Origin: Eunapius fragilis
Lineage: Eukaryota > Porifera > Demospongiae > Spongillida > Spongillidae
Assembly: GCA_963681505.1 (NCBI GenBank)
Contig: OY811975.1
Span: 2,518,149-2,582,148 of the forward strand
Length of the DNA: 64,000 nt
Reading direction: 5' to 3'
This document shows, piece after piece, positions 47,481 through 57,780 of the stretch. Within the stretch, counting starts at the first letter, position 1, and each line of letters starts with the position of its first letter. The position numbers and the translations under genes are program-made. The notes under the pieces are model-generated. The model had not been told where the DNA came from, did not search any database, and saw only the letters and a list, made by a program, of their open reading frames with translations.

Positions 47481-47794
47481 CCAACAACCACCTGCCACAA
47501 TGATGCAAAGCACAAAAGATACAAGTACTTCAAAAAGAATGGGCCAAAAATCAAAACATGGCATGTAAAAAAAAAAAACATGCATCTATTGTTTAAAAGT
47601 CTAATTGAATCCTATACAACATGTATATTGCATACATGTGCATGCAAAAAAAGTACTGGATGCATGTGACCTGCCAAAAATATGGGAGAAACCTTTCTAT
47701 ACCGAAGAAGGTCCCATGTACAATCACGATGACGAAGCACAGCCTGCTGGCAAATCATCCATTATAAAATATGTAATCGACTGTGTATATGAAG

Positions 47795-48008
47795 CAAAAA
47801 GCAAGGGAACAAGGTTTCTGATTGAAAAGGAAGAATGAAATAGACCTATATTAGCAAGCACATTTATATGACAACATGTTGCTAATATAGGTCTATTTCA
47901 TTTTTCCTTTTCAATCAGAAACATTGTTCCCTTGCTTTTTACACCACCATCACCTTTGATTCCTATATACCACCAACCTTCTCGTGTAGAGAATGTTTTT
48001 ATTACTTG
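47795..48008. mobile_element. Palindromic MITE, family P (left arm shortened)
   Basis: AAAAAGCAAGGGAACAAGGT onwards pairs with ACATTGTTCCCTTGCTTTTT. The right arm continues to GAGAATGTTTTTATTACTTG, immediately before the overlapping ORF cluster at 48023. The outer part of the left arm is missing. Confidence 0.8.
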
Positions 48009-48022
48009 GATATACAAGCATC

Positions 48023-48394
48023 ATGGCAAGCTATACAGATGGAATTGAAGAGGCTGCAGTTGAGATTGTGGAAGGAGAGATACTGAAAGACTTGAGGTCT
48101 GAGATAAAGACGCTCGAGAGGAAAAAGACAGTATACACGTACTTGCACACTATTTGCAACTTCGTTGCCATGATTGGTGTTGTGGTGTTGGGCGGGATTG
48201 GCACGGGGAGCGTCAGCCTGGTTATGAGTAAGATATTGTCAGGTTTCACGATTGGTGTCGCGGTGCTGAACGCAATGGTTGTATGGTCCATTAGAGAGCT
48301 AGGTTCCATAGATAATAGGTTGAAAGAAAGAACGTCAAGTCTTGGAATCAAACCGAAATGGCTCTCAAGACCGAAGCGAAGCAGCAATAGATGA
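48023..48394 (+). CDS. Cluster ORF A: small protein with two membrane segments
   Basis: 123 codons from ATG 48023. A charged, helical N-terminus (SEIKTLERKKTVYTYLH) is followed by two hydrophobic segments (FVAMIGVVVLGGIGTGSVSL and ILSGFTIGVAVLNAMVVW) and a basic tail. No family recognised; the layout recalls small holin- or SLATT-like membrane proteins by architecture only. It starts 15 bases after the palindromic repeat and overlaps ORF B by 53 bases. No introns. Confidence 0.5.
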   Translation: MASYTDGIEEAAVEIVEGEILKDLRSEIKTLERKKTVYTYLHTICNFVAMIGVVVLGGIGTGSVSLVMSKILSGFTIGVAVLNAMVVWSIRELGSIDNRLKERTSSLGIKPKWLSRPKRSSNR

Positions 48395-48767
48395 CCCGTG
48401 TGCTTACCTAGAGATGCTATCGATCAATGATGAGGAGAGCTGGGAGGATAATAGCATGGTTAGATATACAAAGTTTCAATCAGTATTAGGTGAGATCAAA
48501 AGGAGACAGTTGCAATTCAATGGAATGCCGCTTGATATAGAGTTTATGCAAGAAGCATCCAAACAGAGGTTATGCGAAGATGAGTTCGATCGTGTGTTCG
48601 ACGATCCAATGATACAGCTAAAAGTAAGAGGAGTACTAGGATCAGACTTTTGTGATGCTGTTGGTATATATTATACAGCTGATGAGCAGGAAGATGATAT
48701 AACTGTTGGACTGGATGAGATACCAAGTGGTGATAATAAATGGATCATATCACACGTCGCAACATAG
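48342..48767 (+). CDS. Cluster ORF B: acidic protein, unknown
   Basis: 141 codons, rich in Asp/Glu, with predicted helices (FQSVLGEIKRRQLQFNG, EFMQEASKQRLCEDEFDRV). The start at 48342 is inside ORF A and the end overlaps ORF C by 28 bases. No recognised family. The continuous overlap of coding frames is unlike host genes in this window. Confidence 0.5.
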   Translation: MESNRNGSQDRSEAAIDDPCAYLEMLSINDEESWEDNSMVRYTKFQSVLGEIKRRQLQFNGMPLDIEFMQEASKQRLCEDEFDRVFDDPMIQLKVRGVLGSDFCDAVGIYYTADEQEDDITVGLDEIPSGDNKWIISHVAT

Positions 48768-48850
48768 AAGCGTGCATTCAAAGATTGTACGCTCAAGATG
48801 ATTGGCGCACATTAATCACAGAACAACCAGATGAATCACCACGCACTTAA
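48740..48850 (+). CDS. Cluster ORF C: 36-codon protein
   Basis: ATG at 48740 inside ORF B, stop TAA 48848-48850. Reads RRNIEACIQRLYAQDDWRTL. It overlaps ORF D by 20 bases. Supported mainly by its place in the overlapping series. Confidence 0.35.
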   Translation: MDHITRRNIEACIQRLYAQDDWRTLITEQPDESPRT

Positions 48851-49179
48851 GTATTTGGCACCTGGTGATCCCCCTATTGGGCAGATAATAACTGCGCTGA
48901 AGAAGATACCAGGATGGAAGGGGAAAGCGATTGATGCATCATGGTTTAAGGCGAGATTAGGATCATTGAAGCGCCCAGAGATAACACATGATACAATGGA
49001 GACCGCATGCAGCATATATGGATGCGTCGTTTCAACCGGAGAACTGTGTGTATAAGCCATACTATATTTGGCGCATCTTTCATAATTTAGGTGTCTCGCT
49101 GGATGGATGGTTCAAGACGCCAAGCGCGAGATCTATGAAAACATACAATGCCGAGTATGATATAGAGTGTTTAAACTAA
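48831..49179 (+). pseudogene. Cluster ORF D, frameshifted
   Basis: Frame 1 from 48831 reads HALKYLAPGDPPIGQIITAL and KAIDASWFKARLGSLKRPEI to about 49015. The protein-like text continues in the next frame to 49179 (YYIWRIFHNLGVSLDGWFKT). One frameshift near 49015 separates them. Family not recognised. The set A-D could be the remnant of a virus-like or Maverick-like element. Confidence 0.45.
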
Positions 49180-49319
49180 TAGAGGAACAGAACAGGATAC
49201 AGTAAAGATATATAGAGAGGAGGAGAGCTAGGTTACAAGATGGTGTACATATCGATGTGCATGTTATGATACATGCGCGCAAGCATAAACAGAAATACAC
49301 TAGATAAGCTTGTCATTAT

Positions 49320-49790
49320 CAGGTCCGCGGAGTGTTGGTAGCTCATTATACAGATGGTTGACCTTGTGTGTAGCTATCTGGTCGACTAGTGTAGTGATTA
49401 ATCTGAAGCTTGCTCGGTGATATTATATACATCATTTATAATGCATCACGTAAAGCCCTGCCGTCATTGATAGGTCGCGGAGTGTTTGTAGCTCATAATA
49501 CAGATGGTTGACCTTGTGTGTAGCTATCTGGTCGACTAGGTCGCGGTCATTTTGGATGAGCAAAACAGGCATGAACCCATTTTCTATATAGCTGTAGTAA
49601 TTATTCCGCAGATATCTCGGTGATATAACATACATCATTTATAATGCATCACGTATATCATGCGAGGGTCACCTGAAGCCCTGCCGTCATTATTAGGTCC
49701 GCGGAGTGTTGATAGCTCATAAAACAGATGGTCGGCCTTGTGTGCAGCTATCTGGTCAACTAGTCCGCGGTCATTTTGGATGAGCAAAAC
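49320..49790. repeat. Three tandem units of about 170-200 bp
   Basis: Each unit has GGTC(C)GCGGAGTGTT, GTAGCTCAT, CAGATGGT(T/C)G and AGCTATCTGGTC (at about 49321, 49471 and 49694). Two also carry TCATTTTGGATGAGCAAAAC. ATATAC..ATCATTTATAATGCATCACG also repeats between units. A retroelement-like scrap (GGGAGGCTGAACCTCAACCT) follows at 49845. The region could be a replication or control region of the neighbouring ORF cluster. Confidence 0.7.
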
Positions 49791-50009
49791 AGGCAAGAAT
49801 ACCCCCTTTTCTATGTACTGGCTGAGGTCCCAGCTGCCTTATATGGGAGGCTGAACCTCAACCTAGTTAGACCCAATGCCACAGCCATCCTCTCCAGATG
49901 TTTTTCCCCCGACTATTACCTATAGTAGGGTGCATTTATTTATCTTACTGCTGTATAATTGTGTATCGGTAACCATTTTGTCAATTGCAATAAAAATACA
50001 TATTCATAA

Positions 50010-50363
50010 TTATTTTAAAAGACATTTGATTATTGACTACGATAGGGCAAAAAAAACTTATGGAACAAGTAAATAAAAACATTCTCTAACGAGAGAGTTG
50101 ATGGTATATACAATTGACCAATGATGATGTAACAAGCACGGAAACAAGAGTGACAGAAAATTTACTGAATTGCATCGAATAAGGCCTATATTTAGCACGC
50201 TACAAAACAACAGCGCATGACTGAGTAATGGGCTAAATATAGGCCTATTTCAATTTTCCAGTAAAATTTCTGTCACTCTTGTTTCCGTGCTTTTTACACC
50301 ACCATTGGTCAATCCTATATACCATCAACTCTAGATCTCTCGTTAGAGAATGTTTTTACTTGT
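50010..50363. mobile_element. Palindromic MITE, family P
   Basis: Arms 50065 onwards (ACAAGTAAATAAAAACATTC) and up to 50363 (GAATGTTTTTACTTGT), with AGGCCTATATTTAGC around the centre. It is most similar to the 28634 copy, and homology with that copy also covers 50010-50064 (ATTTGATTATTGACTACGAT). A C-tract follows at 50382-50408. The stretch 50410-51450 shows no gene. Confidence 0.8.
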
Positions 50364-51568
50364 AATATGGGTTCGTATTTATCCCCCCCCCCCCCCCCCC
50401 CCCCCCCCTTCACCGAACTTGTTGATACTTTCCGACGAGCGTGGAACAAGAGTAACAGACTTCTAACACTGAGCAGAAAATTTCATGGATTTGTACAGTG
50501 TACATTTTTGTGTCAGCCTACTGCACGTGCACAGAAGTCACATGGCACATCAATATGGTTACATGAAGAGCCATCGACTCGTCACCATGAAGATTCTCGA
50601 TGCATGCTTGGGCACTGCATGCCTCTGTCATGCCCTTTACAAACTCAGCTGTATATGTCTGCAAATGTCTATTGAGAAAACAATCAAAATCAGTGAGTAC
50701 TCATAATCCACAACATCCGTGTTAATCTCAACTACGCGTTTACCACGAAACAACAGCACCTGTCTTAATAGTAGCCCTCTAAATTTGCTGACAGGCATGC
50801 GGAAGCAACGCTTTTGTTATACCTTATATAAAATAGTTTTGATAAGTCCTTTTAAGACTATTTCACAACGTACCTGATGTAAAATATATGGCTATTAGGG
50901 CTTTCGGTTTGAATTTTTTTTTTGTATGCAGCATGCATGTGAATTCTGAAATCTATTTTTGTATGCAGCGCTCATGAGTATACACATGCTGCACTGCATT
51001 GGTCCGATGATGATTACAATTGTGTATGGCTTAATTGTATTTTATTAGACTCAGAGTGCTTCGCGCACTCGGTCGCCTTTGCTTCTAAGCATACATGCAT
51101 GTATCGCAGATTAGCCTGACAAAAATTAGGGACGTCAATCTTTAAAATGGCAAACCATCATCACGCTTTTCATTTGAAAGCTTCATTGATACAAAATTAA
51201 GTAAACCATCACATGGTTATTTTCACGGCGGAGTTTTGTAAGGGATTTCTATATACAGCGGAATATTGCTGTGTAGTATGCCGGTATCACTTATATCAGT
51301 GCAGCATACAAGGACAATTAAGAGAAAGGTATGTACACGGCTAATTTTAAGCCAGGTCATATCATATCCCTCATATCATATCCCTCATGCACTTCTAGCG
51401 TAAACAGGATAGTACAACCGTACCGCGGCCGGTATATGTAAGTAGCCGCAAGTTAATTTGCCAGATATTACACAAAGATTCCGTCAAGAAGAGTCAGTCC
51501 AAATCCTGTTTATTCCTGAACCACCTCTCAATGGTAAGTTGCGCGTTTATAATTTTCTGTGCATGCAT

Positions 51569-51569
<1 letters not shown>

Positions 51570-51640
<71 letters not shown>
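51570..51640. repeat. (TG)n microsatellite
   Basis: Over 35 TG units followed by a TG/CATG-rich tail to about 51775. It lies between a possible upstream donor (CAATG/GTAAGT at 51533) and the receptor start codon at 51840, so it may be intronic or 5' UTR. Long Thr/His or Val/Cys ORFs across it are artefacts. Confidence 0.9.
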
Positions 51641-51649
<9 letters not shown>

Positions 51650-51839
51650 GTACATGTATGTGTACTGTGTGTGTGTGCGTGCATGCGTGTGTGCGTGCGT
51701 GTGTGTGCATGTGCGTGCGTGTGTGAGTGCATGTATGCATGTGTGTGTGCATGTGTGTACATGTGTGCATGAATGTATAATGGAATACTGGTACATTTAT
51801 TATGCGTATGTATGTTGGTCAAACAGATACGTCGATACA

Positions 51840-53573
51840 ATGGAACAGTACGATTTCACGCTATTGCGGGTGGCCATGCTTTTACTAATCCTGCACTGTG
51901 TCGGACAGTGTACGGGTAACAAATACTGCAATTCATGTCCCAGTAACTCTTACAAGAGATATCTAATTTGTGAACAGGATACGTGTGATTGGCTACTCCT
52001 GAATGGATTATGGGCTGGCAATGTCACAGAGGGAAGTAATGACGTGATGATATGTGATTGTCCGAATAGATACTGCTTTTATAATGATTCAGGTCCGTTC
52101 GTTAGAATTCCATCTAATGATAACATGGTCGCAATGATGGATCGTGTATTGTGCAACGCAACTCACAGGACGGGAATTCTGTGTGGTCAGTGCCAGCCGG
52201 GATACGCGCCCGCCATTAATTACGGTGGTCGACATTCCAGTGAGTGCGTCCCTTGTGACGAGCACAGTTCAAAAGTGAACTGGATCTACTACATCCTTTC
52301 GGTCTACGTACCTCTCCTTGTGGTCTTCCTCGTCATCATCGTGTTTAACATCCGCCTCACCACTGGTCCATTGAACTCATTCATACTATTTGCCCAAGTC
52401 ATCTCTTCCAGTCTTGGCGATAGCGACCAAGAAGGCATTGCGGGCCTGCACGGCCTGGGTTCCGAGGCTTTTGAAAAATCGTACCAAATCCCGTACAACC
52501 TTTTCAATCTCAACATTTTTGGAAGCCTTCTCCCTCCTTTTTGCCTACACGAAAGCCTAAATACACTAGACACCATAGCCCTACGGTACGTCGTAGGGTT
52601 TTTCCCCTTGCTAATAATCTTGGCAACAGTACTTCTCGTGCGATGTCAGAGGTGCCTTAAAATGGGGGCTAAACTGCCGCCTTGCTTTCAAAACTGTCAA
52701 GCTGGCACTTCACTGCAACACGCATTTGCGGCGTTCGTTCTCCTTTCCTACAACCAGTTATGCCAGGTTACTGCTTACTTGCTTACACCCGTATCGGTGT
52801 TCGATCAATCCTTTCAAGAAGTGAACAATCGAGTTTATTTTCAAGGCGACTACTTAACTACTGACGCTACGTACACCGTTCGCTACAAGCTCCCCGCATT
52901 ACTAGTGACCATCCTTCTGGTCCTAGTGCCTATCGCGCTCCTTCACTATCCGCTGAGGTGGGTGGAGCGACTGGTATCGAAGGTGAGCTGTTTGAAGAAA
53001 GTATACCCTTCTGCGAGCATCGCCATATTGCTAGATACGTTCCAGGGCTGCTTCAAAGACAACCGACGCTACTTTGCCGGCCTGTACCTGGCGCTGAGAC
53101 TACTGCTGTTCTTTGCATTCTTGCAACCACTTCGGCCACAGCTGCTCATTCAGCAGATTCTTTTTATAGTGTACGCTTTTCTAGTCGCTTTTCTAAAGCC
53201 GTACAAAGACAAGCTACTGAACTATCTGGACATCGCTATGTTTACAGATATAGCACTCATTAATGCAGTTTCGGCGTATGCAGCCAATCACGTTGAAACC
53301 GATTCGGTGCCAGCCCTTTTAGCGTGCATAATTATTGGAACCATCTTAGTGTTCTTGCCTCTGCTCTACTTCATTGCCTACCTGCTGTGGCATGGCACTA
53401 AGCGCTGCCACACAGGGGCTATGAAGAAGACGAAGGAGTGGTATGGGAAGGTAAGGGCATTAAGAGGAGCGAGAGGCGGAGGTGCGCCACGAGTTATTCT
53501 AGAGACCTCAGAGTCTCACCCATCAAACGACGCTCTTTTTATGCGCCTAGACTATGAACAGTACCGTTTATAG
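51840..53573 (+). CDS. Multi-pass membrane protein with Cys-rich ectodomain
   Basis: 577 codons without introns from ATG 51840. A signal peptide (LLRVAMLLLILHCVGQC) is followed by a Cys-rich extracellular part of about 125 residues with paired Cys motifs (CNSCPSN, CDCPNRYC, GILCGQCQPGYAP, ECVPCDEH) like EGF/TNFR-type modules. Then come about eight membrane segments (for example YILSVYVPLLVVFLVIIVF, FFPLLIILATVLLV, LPALLVTILLVLVPIALL, LLACIIIGTILVFLPLL) and a short cytoplasmic tail with basic residues. The start was chosen because it begins the signal peptide; an in-frame open stretch upstream is microsatellite. It resembles large families of orphan receptors I associate with sponges. Ligand and function unknown. 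Confidence 0.8.
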   Translation: MEQYDFTLLRVAMLLLILHCVGQCTGNKYCNSCPSNSYKRYLICEQDTCDWLLLNGLWAGNVTEGSNDVMICDCPNRYCFYNDSGPFVRIPSNDNMVAMMDRVLCNATHRTGILCGQCQPGYAPAINYGGRHSSECVPCDEHSSKVNWIYYILSVYVPLLVVFLVIIVFNIRLTTGPLNSFILFAQVISSSLGDSDQEGIAGLHGLGSEAFEKSYQIPYNLFNLNIFGSLLPPFCLHESLNTLDTIALRYVVGFFPLLIILATVLLVRCQRCLKMGAKLPPCFQNCQAGTSLQHAFAAFVLLSYNQLCQVTAYLLTPVSVFDQSFQEVNNRVYFQGDYLTTDATYTVRYKLPALLVTILLVLVPIALLHYPLRWVERLVSKVSCLKKVYPSASIAILLDTFQGCFKDNRRYFAGLYLALRLLLFFAFLQPLRPQLLIQQILFIVYAFLVAFLKPYKDKLLNYLDIAMFTDIALINAVSAYAANHVETDSVPALLACIIIGTILVFLPLLYFIAYLLWHGTKRCHTGAMKKTKEWYGKVRALRGARGGGAPRVILETSESHPSNDALFMRLDYEQYRL

Positions 53574-53792
53574 TTCATGAGCTGTAGCTGCGCGTGCATG
53601 AAACACTTATATATACTTGTTTATATAAATGTGCAATGTATTAGAAGATCGATTTATTTTTGTCTGTGTCATACTGATGGCGGGTTGCATACAAATAACC
53701 GTCTATTCATTCGACACTACAGTACTGTATAGACCTTATTCGACCGCAGTTATGAATACATTAATGCATTGCATGTGACAGACAGAGAAATA

Positions 53793-53902
53793 GTCTCGTA
53801 CCCAGACCCACGCCACAGCAGTGGATGGATTACATCACCACTACTTCCACGTAGTGGTGATGTAATCCATCCACTGCTGTGGCATGGGTCTGGGTACGAG
53901 AC
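53793..53902. mobile_element. 110-bp foldback MITE with TA flanks
   Basis: GTCTCGTACCCAGACCCACG and onwards is mirrored by CATGGGTCTGGGTACGAGAC. TA on both sides (53791-53792, 53903-53904) fits a Tc1/mariner-type target. One mismatch in the arms is visible. It lies about 220 bp downstream of the receptor gene. Confidence 0.8.
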
Positions 53903-54240
53903 TAACAGAGAAAGGCGTCGCATGCTTATGCTTGATACAGTCGTGGAAGTTACGCTATAAAAAGAAAGGTATGTTATCCATGTGAGGCCGGAATTCTGAT
54001 AGCGTGGGCGCTTACACGCAAGTATGCGCCTATCATTGTTACGTGAGACCCCTCCCCCCCGGGGGGGGGGCATTGGGAGGGATTTGACCTTTATTAAAGC
54101 AAACTGCCCCTGGTTGGGGGTTTATAACCGGTGAAATGCTTATACTACGTGGTCTGATAAATGGTCAAATGCGTGCCCGACCATGTGGCCAGTATAATGA
54201 TATTCTCGCGTCAAATCCCCACCTAATCCCGACTTCGCCC

Positions 54241-54352
54241 CGGGGGGGGTGTGGGGGGGTGGGGGGGTGGGGGGGGGTGGGGGGTGGGGGTGGGGGGGTG
54301 GGGGGGGTGGGGGTGGGGGGTGGGGGTGGGGGGGTGGGGGGGTGGGGGTGGG
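54241..54352. repeat. G-rich minisatellite (GGGGGTG)n
   Basis: About 110 bases almost entirely of G with regularly placed T, on the plus strand. It is strongly G-quadruplex-prone. It is followed at 54354-54431 by a fragment of the family P repeat (AAAAACATTCTCTATGAGAA to GTGTAAAAAGCAAGG). Confidence 0.9.
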
Positions 54353-54502
54353 AGCTAAAAACATTCTCTATGAGAAAGTTGGTGAGATGCAGGATTTGAA
54401 GTCAATGGTGGTGTAAAAAGCAAGGAAGCAAGGGTCTGCAGCGGCGGAGGAAGGTATTTCTATTTGGGAGGGTAAGGCTATGAATATACAATGAGTGGGC
54501 GT

Positions 54503-55387
54503 TGTAGTGTAATTGTTTTGTACTAGTCACGTGCGGGGCGCGTGAATAACATTAACATCACATGGTGGCAGCGGTGGGTGCGTGACGTGCAGAGTGAAGT
54601 TGAAGAGGAGCACGTCAGCGCAACCCCGCAGTGCGGAGGATTAACCATCAAGCGTGGCTGCGGAGAAAGGATTGAATGCGCCGAGAGTGGGCAAATGCCA
54701 GTTGACGTTGTTACTTACGCGCCAGAGCTAAAAAATAAAAAGGGCCAGAGCCTGAGCGCAAAGGCGAGTGTCAGAGCCTGGACAAACGGTCAGAGCCAAG
54801 GGTGAGAGCCAGTATGAAGCGTGAGGTGAGCAAAGGTGACCGCAAGCTATGGCAAGCCACGTGGCCAGTCAGAGGTCTGGGACCGAGGTGACTAAACGTC
54901 CGCCGAGATTGGCAGATGACATTGTTTGTCAAGCGCCAGAGCCAGAGCCAAAAGGGTCAGAGCCTGAGTGCAAGGGCGGGTGCCAGAGCCAGAGCCAAAC
55001 GGTCGTAGCTGGAGGTGAGAGCCTGTATGAAGCAAGACTTAGTGGAAACTAGAGGGACCAGATTGAAAGATGACAGAGACAGCCAGTGTCCAGAGAGAGA
55101 CAGCTAGGAGGGCGAAGGAAGCCAAGAGAGCAAAGGAAGCCAAGAGGGTGAAGCCTGAGCCGGAGAAAGGCAAGAGGGTGAAGCCTGAGCAGGACCTAAG
55201 TCAAGAGAAACAGCTAGTGTCCTCATGCTAGAGGGTAGGGAACCTGAACACAATTTAGGAAGTATACAACAGAGAAGGCAGAAGAGACAGGTGTAAACAG
55301 AAATAAAAGAGCAGACATTGGGGAAAAGGAGTTGTAGTGTAATTGTATTGTACTAGTCACGTGCGGGGCGCGTGAATAACATTAACA
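54503..55387 (+). mobile_element. Miniature LTR retroelement with 55-bp LTRs (TRIM-like)
   Basis: Direct repeats 54503-54557 and 55333-55387 (TGTAGTGTAATTGT..TAACATTAACA) differ at one visible base and begin TG and end CA. Five bases after the first, TGGTGGCAGCGGTGGG (54563) looks like a tRNA primer-binding site. Just before the second, GGGGAAAAGGAG is a polypurine tract. The 775-bp interior has no gag or pol and is built of degenerate CAGAGCC-type repeats. A target duplication is not clear. Small ORFs inside are not considered genes. Confidence 0.7.
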
Positions 55388-55599
55388 TCGAATCCTACAG
55401 GCGTGGTATATACATGTAACTGTTTCACATGCGGAAATGAACTTAGGTTACTGCAACGGTCGCACTGACAGTTCACCCGCCCCCCGGCGGTTCCGCCGCC
55501 GCTGGTCTGTGATAGTAATCGAAAATGTCATAGTCCTATATTTAATGAAATTTTTTTTTAAAGATTACATCTCTGAAGTTCTTTTCAGTCTTTCACGAT

Positions 55600-56520
55600 G
55601 ATGTTTTATCATGCTTCTGTTGCTTATGCATAAGCCTTGCATGTTCTATTTCTAACCTTACATTATAGTTAGCGTTCTGCTGCTGTTGAACATATCTAGC
55701 CCTCCCTATTGCAAATGAGATCAGTTTTTCTTGACTATGTTTATCCTTTTCTTCTAACCACTGTAGAGTTCTGTTTCTTTTAGATTTGACTTTGCCGTCA
55801 ACAAAACCAATGGTTGCATTTGTCGCACACGTCGTATTTCATGGTCAGTTAGAGCAAGGGTTTGCTCTGAATGCATGTTGTGTATTGGAGCAGTTTGACT
55901 TCTGGATAGCATTTCTTCAGTAGGGTTAACGTTCGATAATGCACCAGTTAAATATGGCTGGTGTATTTACAAGGTATTGTAATCTATTGACACTTTCGTT
56001 AAGGATGGAAACCACTTATTTAATTTAATTACTTTTACCTTCATTATTGAAATAAAATATCTATCCAAGGTCCTGTTATTACCTTTCCAATTAATCTAAG
56101 TACCCAAAGCTGAGTAAGTATGCAATTATGTTGTAAGTCCTTTATAAGAGATGTTCTCAGAGTGGTATTACTGAGGCACATACTTTGCAGGTAATGAAAA
56201 AATTTATCTTTCAAATTATTCCATGCACTTAAGTAAAACAGAACATGAAACTTATTACCTACATATCGCACAATCACACCAGGCTTTATATTTTCTTGGC
56301 GAAGAAAATGCTTGAATTCTACAGGATTACCCTTGCCTTGCTTATAGCGCATCTTTGTTAGACCATATATAAAATTACCAACCCTACCAAATGCGCTACT
56401 TTCTATGTTGTGTTGTTTATCATATTTGTTAAAAGCACCTCTGATATCAGTTGATATACTATCTTTAGGATGAACATTACATTCAAGTTCAAGAAGTGTA
56501 TGCTCAAAGTGAAGTAAAGA
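55600..56520 (-). pseudogene. Transposon-derived protein fragments, unrecognised family
   Basis: The minus strand carries protein-like text in separate frames: KMRYKQGKGNPVEFKHFL and RYVGNKFHVLFYLSAWN (56044-56352), and downstream NRTLQWLEEKDKHSQEKLIS with NYNVRLEIEHARLMHKQQKH (about 55610-55800). I recall similar GNRFHVLF motifs in repeat-derived metazoan proteins, but I cannot name the superfamily. Stops and frame changes show decay. Confidence 0.45.
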
Positions 56521-57732
56521 AAAGCCTCATCTATACAACCCATCACAGGTTAGTTCCACACCTCTGCCTCAGCCAACTTCCAGGATGGTGCTCGACTTGA
56601 TGTATAGCATATGGTTTTTTGGGGGAGTCGTTTTGAGAGAGCATTTTCTGACATAATGGTTTTCAACCCCTATGCACAATTCCTGAGCCCTTGTTTCCAT
56701 TGGCCTCCTCTCCTTCATAGTATGTGTGTATATTTGTGAGTTTACCTAAGGATTATTGCCCACGAATTCATGGTTTGTTGAGTTATTGCATAGTCCACAT
56801 CCTGGGGACTCCATCTAGATCCTGAAGAAATCCAATCCACTGAGGTCGCCATCACATGGTTGCTACATGCCGGTGTAGACGCATCATGGCATTGTGCATA
56901 ACATTTTCCCTTCAGTGCAATTTATGACAACTGACCCCTAAGGTGATCTGATTGATATCGTCGATCTATCCGATAGCCGTGGTACGTGGACAATAAACTT
57001 GAGTAGATATAAAGCATCACTGAGATATAGATTTATGCGAAGTGTTTGGTTATTTGTTTCGTGTCAGTATGCTAAGCGGCTTACAAGCGTCAGTTTGGGA
57101 AAGAGATCGCATGCATGTGCATGTGCCCTGTACAACGTACGGGGGTTGCACTCGCTACAATGATCTAATGCCAAAATTGGTCAGACCCCGGACCACTTTT
57201 GGTTTACCAAAAAGTGGTCCGGGTTGCCAAAAGTAGTCCGGGTGCTAATTGACGGTTAATTACCAAAATATTTATAAATACTTCATCCACGTGGCGTTTT
57301 CAAAATATGGACGACAGTTTAGAGCAGTTCGGAGATGATGCAACCCCTTCAGGTACTAATAATCGGGATCTGGTAGAAGCGGTGTTTCAATATCTGTCAG
57401 AAAAGAAGTACCCATTGGGGTCTGATGATAGTTCAAAAGAATGATTAGAAAAAAAGCCGCTATGTTTGTGATTCGAAAAGGTGTGATGTATTTCAAGAAA
57501 AAAAAGAGGGGCAAAGTACGTACGCTGCATGGGCACTATCGCAAAACAATTCACTATTTGTATTGCGTGTAAACTTGCAGGTTGCGGATGTTCAGTTAGT
57601 GAGAAACCGCCGCGAACAGCTGAAGCCTGTCACTTTGACCCATCAGCCGGCCACATGGGAGAAAAGAGAACAATTGCTAGGATCACAGAACGTCTCATAT
57701 GGAGTGGAGTTGTCAACGATGTGAAAGAAATG

Positions 57733-57780
57733 GCAAGTAAATTGTTAAAATTCCACCTTAATACATCATTATTCTTATAG
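57733..57780 (+). other. Probable GC-AG intron in Ginger A
   Basis: Between KEM and IRSC the frame is joined if GCAAGT (57733) is used as donor and TTATAG (to 57780) as acceptor, a 48-nt intron. The homologous intron of Ginger B uses GTAAGT (from 62780 on the minus strand), which supports the position. Confidence 0.5.

Noticed and set aside
51458-51839. In-frame upstream extension and Thr/His or Cys/Val ORFs over the TG tract
   Set aside because: Translations of a microsatellite; the signal peptide begins at 51840.
54140-54399. Gly- or Pro-rich ORFs over the G-rich array
   Set aside because: Artefacts of the (GGGGGTG)n minisatellite.
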